Source of the DNA: Dendrocalamus latiflorus
Lineage: Eukaryota; Streptophyta; Magnoliopsida; Poales; Poaceae
Direction: 5' to 3'
Length of the DNA: 64,000 bases
Assembly (NCBI GenBank): GCA_017311315.1
Contig: CM029612.1
Coordinates: forward strand, 24,059,711-24,123,710
A program made the translations under genes and the position numbers. Shown here piece by piece: positions 58,805 to 64,000 of the stretch; positions within the stretch are counted from its first letter, which is position 1; each line of letters starts with the position of its first letter. A model generated the notes under the pieces. The model saw only the letters and a program-made list of their open reading frames with translations. It ran no database searches and had not been told where the DNA came from.

Positions 58805-59673
58805 TGACCGGCCATGTCTGTTTCCTCTGAACTTTCTTCTGCCAGCTTCATGCCTTTGTCGATTTGTTTGTGTTTTGTTCTCTGGATGCCAGTGAGCATG
58901 AACTCCCGCTCTTCATAGCTTCTATAGCTATCGGAGAAGAGATGCTGTGTGGATACTTTAGGGGCAATTTTTAAATGGCACCATTCACCCCCCCCCCCTC
59001 TGTTGCCATTTCCGATCCTACAAAAAGATCACACCACCAAACTCGCTCTTCTCTAACCCTAACCCTAAAATACAATGTCGAAATCTTGGATGGTTAGTTT
59101 GCAAACCTCTATCTCATCCCGTTAAATAGATGAGACAACCAGCCTACATATAACCTAATGGATACTATTCACTAGCACAATTGGGAAAAACCTCTTTACC
59201 CCACACAACACGGGTTTTACTCATGTACCTAACTCATGCACGCTTTTTCAAAGCATATGATCCTAAATCCACTAAGTTTTTCACAACTTTACTCACATTA
59301 GCTAAAACATGCTTCATACAACATAAATTTACTGACCTATCATAATTCGTATCATCCAAAAAACAATTTCCCAAAATCACATAATCAATTTTTCATGGCC
59401 GGTTTAACCACCAACCAAGGCCCAGTTAGACCAGCCACACTCAGCGTAAAACACCTGTTTTGAAAAATTGCAACTGCCATTAAAGGTCCAATCATTCCGT
59501 TTGGCGTGATCTAACCAGCAACACACCGGAGGTCTGATCAGCAACAAGCTAATGGTCAAATCAGTTTGTTTGACAACAAACTTGATAAAATATAAACTTT
59601 ATAAAATTTAAATTCTAACTTTACAAACTTAACAATAATTTATTCTAATATTATCTTGAACCTTCCTACTACA

Positions 59674-59983
59674 TGGTGCCTCGAGTTGGGGACGGAGGAG
59701 CTCGGCAGTTGGGATAGTTAGAAAACCTAGGTATTTGCCGCAAGGACCTCTTCCGATCCCTTCATGTTAATTTATACATTGCAGAGTACATCATTCAGAT
59801 TACATGAGGAGATAACATTGGAAGAGAAAATGGATTGACTCCTCACAGTCCAGGGTGGACACGCCACCTGTTTTCGGACAATGAACAGGATTACAAGAGC
59901 ACAGAGTTCAGACCTTCCTTTGAAGCCTACAGAACTCGATACTAACTCAAAGCATCCTGCTTCTAGGACCCTGATTTCTAACA
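59674..59983 (-). repeat. Copia-3 3' LTR
   Basis: Minus-strand start TGTTAGAAATCAGGG at 59983, preceded by the purine tract TTGAGGGGGAG; minus-strand end CTCGAGGCACCA at about 59674. The 5-mer outside it is ctaca; the partner duplication is out of the window. Confidence 0.75.
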
Positions 59984-59996
59984 CTCCCCCTCAATC

Positions 59997-62900
59997 TCAA
60001 CCTGCCACAAGATTAAGATTGCGACACAGTTTTTGCAATGCATGTTTGGAAACGGCCTTTGTAAAGCAATCTGCAATTTGATCCTTGGAAGCAATAAATC
60101 TGACCTCTAATTCTCCTGAAGCAACTTTCTCTCTTACAAAATGGAAATCTATTTCAATGTGCTTCGTTCGAGCGTGAAAGACAGGATTGGCACTTAGATA
60201 GGTTGCACCCAAATTGTCACACCAAAGTATTGGCTTCCAGTTCAAGGGTACCTTTAGTTCCTTTAACATAGACTATAACCAGAAAACCTCAGCAGTGCCA
60301 TTTGCAAGGGTTTTATATTCTGCCTCTGTGCTTGAACATGACACGGTTGGTTGCTTCCTCGAGCTCCAAGAAATTAGATTGCTGCCAAGAAACACTGCAT
60401 AACCTCCTGTAGATCTTCGATCATCTGAGTCACCTCCCCAATCTGCATCTGTAAACACACTTAAACATGACATCTCAGATTTCCGAAACAATAAACTTGT
60501 ATTGACAGTTCCTTTGATGTATCTCAAGATTCTTTTGACTGCTTCAAGATGTGTATCTGTCGGTTCTTGAAGAAAGCGACATACTTGATTAACTAAAAAG
60601 GAGAGGTCTGGCCTGGTAAGTTAAGATATTGTAGAGCTCCTACAGTGCTTCTATATCTAAAGACTTCATCTCCCTTCAGAGATTGGCCTTGTTCCTTGGA
60701 AAGTCTCTCACCAGCCACCATAGGTGTAGACACCGGTTTACATTCTGCCATGTTCATGCGTTTTAGCAAGTCACACGCATACTTGTACTGGCTTAGGACT
60801 AGTCCATTGTTGGTCTGAGTAGCTTCCAATCCAAGAAAATAGCTAAGATCTCCCAGGTCTTTGACAGCAAAGTTGGCAGTCACCTCCTGCAGCAATTTCT
60901 CTACAACTTTGTTGCTTGATCCAGCAATGATTATGTCATCTACATATACAAGCACATATACAGTTATTTCTTGTTTGTTGAAGATGAATAAGGAAGTGTC
61001 ACCTTTTGATGCCTCAAATCCTAATTGCTGCAGTTTGTCACGTAGTTTTGAGTACCACGCTCTTGGTGCTTGCTTGAGACCATATAACGCCTTCTGCAAT
61101 CTACACATATACTTAGGATGAGACTTATCCTCATAGCCTGGTGGTTGATCCATATACACTTCTTCATCTAGATCTCCGTGCAGAAAAGCGTTTTGCACAT
61201 CAACCTACTGTAAACTCCAACCCTTTGATACTGCAATGGACAGTACTAGACGCACCGTGGTTGGCTTCACCACCGGGCTAAAGGTGTCTAAATAGTCTAT
61301 TCCATATATCTGTGTATACCCTTTTGCTACAAGACGGGCTTTGAGACGATCAACAGTACCATCAACTTTCTGTTTAACCTTATAGATCCACCGACAACCC
61401 ACTACATTCTTCCCTTGAGGTTTGGGCACCAGAGTCCAGGTTTTGTTTCGGCACAACGCATCATATTCTGCCTGCATAGCTGCTTGCCACCCAGAGTCTG
61501 ACATAGCCTCTTGTAACAAAGATGGTTCCTAGGGAATAGCAGCCAACCCAGCATTCCTCCGCTTCCTGGGCAAAGGATAAGGAATAGTGCTGTCTGTTTG
61601 GATGACTGGCTTGACAACCCCAGCTCGTAGGCGCGTCATTACCTGATGATCCCCTGATTCTGGCACTTGTATAGTAGAGTTTGTAGTCTGCACCTGTGCC
61701 ATTGGAGATGCAGTAAGTTCTGCCGATTCTGCAGGTGACAAAGGTAGCGATGGTGATGCTTCTGCTGTTGTTGGCAACAGTGGTGTGGTATCTCCCCCTG
61801 CATCCAAACTAGAGACTACATCTGCCTCTTGTGAATTAGTAGACGGTGTGACAATATTTCACATATGATCACCTTGTATCTGTGGCTCAGTTAGAGGAAA
61901 AACAGATGCAATGGTATAGGAAGGAGGCTGGGATGGCTTGTTGTCAGCAGTATGAGCAAAAGGAAACACAGCTTCGTCAAAGACAACATCACGCGAGATA
62001 TAAACATGACCAGTTGCTCTATCTAGACACTTGTAACCTTTATGCCTGCTGCTATATCCAAGAAAGACACATTGGTTGGACCGAAACTCCAGTTTGCGAG
62101 AGTTGTAGGCTCTGAGATTGGGCCAACAAGCACAACCCATAGTCTTTAGGAATGTGTAATCTGGGTTGACATGCAGGAGACGAAACAAAGGAGTTTGGTT
62201 ATTAATTGTTCGACTGGGCATTCTATTGATAAGATAGCAAGCTGTAAGGATTGTCTCATCCCAAAACCGCAAGGGTAAGAACCCTTGAGCTAGCAAGGCA
62301 AGAGCAATTTCCACTAAATGACGATGTTTTCGTTCAGTTGTACCATTCTGTTGGGATGTGTGCGGGCATGACAACTGATGATTAATTCCTATGTTCTGAA
62401 AGTATTGGTTGAGCTTATGATACTCTCCACCCCAATCTGTTTGAATGTTGTGGATTTTAGTGTTTAGTTGTCGTTCAACAAGGTTTTGGAATTTGTAGAA
62501 CATTTGTTCAACATCAGACTTTTGTTTGAGGAGATAGACCCAAAAAAACTTGGTGTAATCATCCACAAAGCTAACATAATACTTGTATCCCCCGACAGAT
62601 AAAAGCGTTATGAGACTTTGCTTGCTGACAAGCATTACAGATATTGTATCCATGGACGCTTTCGCACCCGAGAGGCTATGGCGCAGCACAGAAGAGCTCT
62701 TAATTGGGATAGGATAAAGACCTCCTTTGCTTCTACCTTCCAGAAGTACCTCCTTCAATATTTGATCCTTGACATAAAAACAATCCGGATAAAATTCAAC
62801 ATTTGCATTATTGTCACTGGTTAGTTTATGAATAGATAGAAGGTGTTTGTTCAGTTTTGGAACATGCAGAACATTTTTAAGAGCTAGAGGTTTTGAGTCA

Positions 62901-63985
62901 TAGATAAAAGATTGACCAACATGTGAAATTTGCAAACCTGTGCCATTAGCGATTTGTACTTGATCTTTCCTGCTGTAGTGTTCCTGCACCGTCATGCGAT
63001 CAAGATCGCTTGTGAGGTGATCTGTTGCTCCAGAATCTGCATACCAATTTGTATCGACATTGTACCCTCCAGTTGTGGCTGATGATCCAACATGACAGGT
63101 CTATTCATTGTAAGTTTCATCATATCGATACCAGCATCGAAGTGCTTTGTGCCCCACCTTGTGGCAAATCTGGCACGTTGGTCTATCATCTTCTTGCCTT
63201 GAGCTGCGACCTCCTCGGCCACGTGCTGATCCTTGATTTCCATCAGGTGTTCCTCGATGTCCACGGCCTCTTCCAGGTCCGCGACCACATCCCCGATTCA
63301 TGCGGAAAGCATTATTTGCCTATGAACCGTAACTCTGTACCTCATCTGCTTCTTTCTCAAGTTGGGCTTCATAACTCAAAAGATGTGAATATAGATCAGT
63401 CAAGGTGATCTGTGTGGGGTGCACATTGAGAGCAGTGATCAGCGGATTGTAATCGGATCCAAGTCCTGCCAGGATGTAAGCAACCATCTCGCCTTCGCTG
63501 AGAGGTTGTCCAATGGAAGTCATCACATCCCCTAGTGCTTTCATCTTCTGGAAGTAAGCTTCTACAGAAAGATCTTTCTTCTTCATGGTGACTAGTTGAA
63601 TTCGAACCTGAGTCACCCTTGCTTGATTCTGAGATGCAAACATGGTGTGCAATGTCTACTAGACCTGCGCTGCTGTGGTCAGAAGGATCACCTGACCAAG
63701 AATCTCCTTCGTCATACTAGCAAGAAGTCCGCTTAGGACTAGTTTGTCCTGGACAAACCACCGTGTATATTCATGATTTGTAACTTCAACGACACTTGTG
63801 CCTGTTCCTCGCATAATCTTCTCTGGTGGTGCAGGTGTAGTTCCATCAACACGCCCATAGAATTGCTGCCCATGAAGAACACAATCCACCTGAGCTTTCC
63901 AGAGAAGAAAATTCCCTCTGTTGAGTTTGACGGTGATCAAATTGCTGAAGTTGATCAGTGACGGCTGAGCAGGCGAAGATGCAAC
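59997..63985 (-). pseudogene. Copia-3 gag-pol remnant
   Basis: Gag at 63985-63320, zinc knuckle CQICHKVGHKALRC (about 63150), protease region and integrase at 62995-61859, linker to 61529, RT at 61519-60593 (KARLVAKGYTQIYG, NAFLHGDLDEE, VYVDDIIIAG), and RNase H at 60527-59997 (FTDADWGGD, STEAEYKT, FTKAVSKHAL). Lesions: stops in the linker near 61855 and 61530, TAG just before the RT metal-binding Asp (61205-61207), TAG in RNase H (60270-60272), and a 1-base loss near 60620. The integrase has lost the segment between its zinc motif and SVGGYKYYVSFVDD, including the first catalytic Asp, and the zinc motif is out of frame. Confidence 0.9.
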
Positions 63986-64000
63986 TATAGCATTGGCGTT

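Larger units (their letters stand above)
42708..59022 (+). mobile_element. Solo LTR SD (SIRE-type end), split by the Angela-like element
   Basis: Starts TGAGAGACCATGCGG at 42708 and ends GATCCTACA at 59022, with perfect AAAAG duplications at 42703-42707 and 59023-59027. The end region (58985-59022, with a run of 13 C before tctgttgcc) matches in inverse the ends of SB and SC. Without the nested element it is about 720 bp. Its left part contains three imperfect units of the accgggactaggc type near 42916, 43061 and 43136. No internal domain, so a solo LTR. Confidence 0.7.
41784..59645 (-). mobile_element. SIRE-type LTR SC, container of a 16 kb nest
   Basis: The left part is 41784-42707, aligning with 16872-17795 of SB; the right part is 59028-59645, aligning with 23619-24700 of SB. 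They are separated by SD and everything inside it. The right part lacks 468 bp present in SB (23873-24341); the junction falls in a TAAGT word present at both ends of the missing piece. The extreme right end is lost near 59645, shortly before Copia-3. Confidence 0.8.
59674..64000 (-). mobile_element. Copia-3: Ale-type Copia element, cut by the window end
   Basis: The 3' LTR and most of the coding region are present on the minus strand; the 5' LTR and gag start lie beyond 64000. Domains in Copia order show Ale-lineage features (LITVKLNRGNFLLWKAQV gag start, short LTR of about 310 bp). Several nonsense codons, a frameshift and an integrase deletion make it inactive. Confidence 0.9.

Overview
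This is plant nuclear DNA, almost certainly from a grass (Poaceae). The reasons are the LTR-retrotransposon families (Angela/BARE/RIRE1-type Copia with LTRs opening TGTTAGTGATATGCCC, SIRE-type Copia, Ale-type Copia, very long TGTAACATCC-type LTRs), a CACTA transposon with cgtctgtgata subterminal repeats, GC-rich codon use in the youngest element, and one host gene that closely resembles the SBT3/AIR3-like subtilases expanded in rice and its relatives. Oryza or a near relative is plausible but not proven. I see no rRNA, tRNA, CRISPR array or bacterial feature. The region looks like heterochromatic, gene-poor grass DNA in which most bases belong to nested, mostly dead retrotransposons.

Layout. 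1-5226: a small non-autonomous CACTA element (251-5226) split by a long solo LTR (L1, 455-4992), itself split by an antisense Angela-type solo LTR (1610-2950). 5343-10844: a degenerate two-LTR Copia element (Copia-1) inserted just upstream of a broken 5' copy of the subtilase gene (10845-11206). 11340-16868: decayed SIRE-type gag pieces, an element with a gag-like frame and an unidentified long extension, and two LTRs facing each other as a large inverted repeat. 16872-24792: a SIRE-type LTR (SB) split by a 5.8 kb solo LTR (L2). 25288-33591: the one recognisable host gene, a ten-exon subtilisin-like protease, disabled by an 8-bp insertion and by a young 5,054-bp Copia element (Copia-2, 27276-32329). 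33592-41783: intergenic DNA, a truncated long LTR (L4), a SIRE gag/protease remnant, a coding-like orphan exon and a CACTA transposase fragment. 41784-59645: a deep nest in which SIRE-type LTR SC contains LTR SD (42708-59022), which contains an Angela/RIRE1-like element (43213-58804), which contains an antisense solo LTR of its own family (48465-49882) and a third long solo LTR (L3, 51299-57129) carrying a 2.06 kb internal tandem duplication. 59674-64000: an Ale-type Copia (Copia-3), cut by the window end.

How it fits together. Target-site duplications order the insertions: TSDs are perfect for Copia-2 (CGCAC), L2 (GCACA), the solo LTR at 48465 (CCACG) and SD (AAAAG), and imperfect for the others. 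The subtilase reads as a 734-residue protein once the 8-bp insertion and Copia-2 are discounted, so it died recently.

The most unusual signal is in the long solo LTRs. L1 and L3 (and in part L2) share a sense-strand, apparently spliced reading frame: a GC-rich first exon, a short middle exon ending at a GC-type donor, and a short acidic last exon ending in an aligned TAG, with matching phases. The large intron of each carries a block of perfect palindromes, one of which shows paired, symmetry-preserving changes between families.
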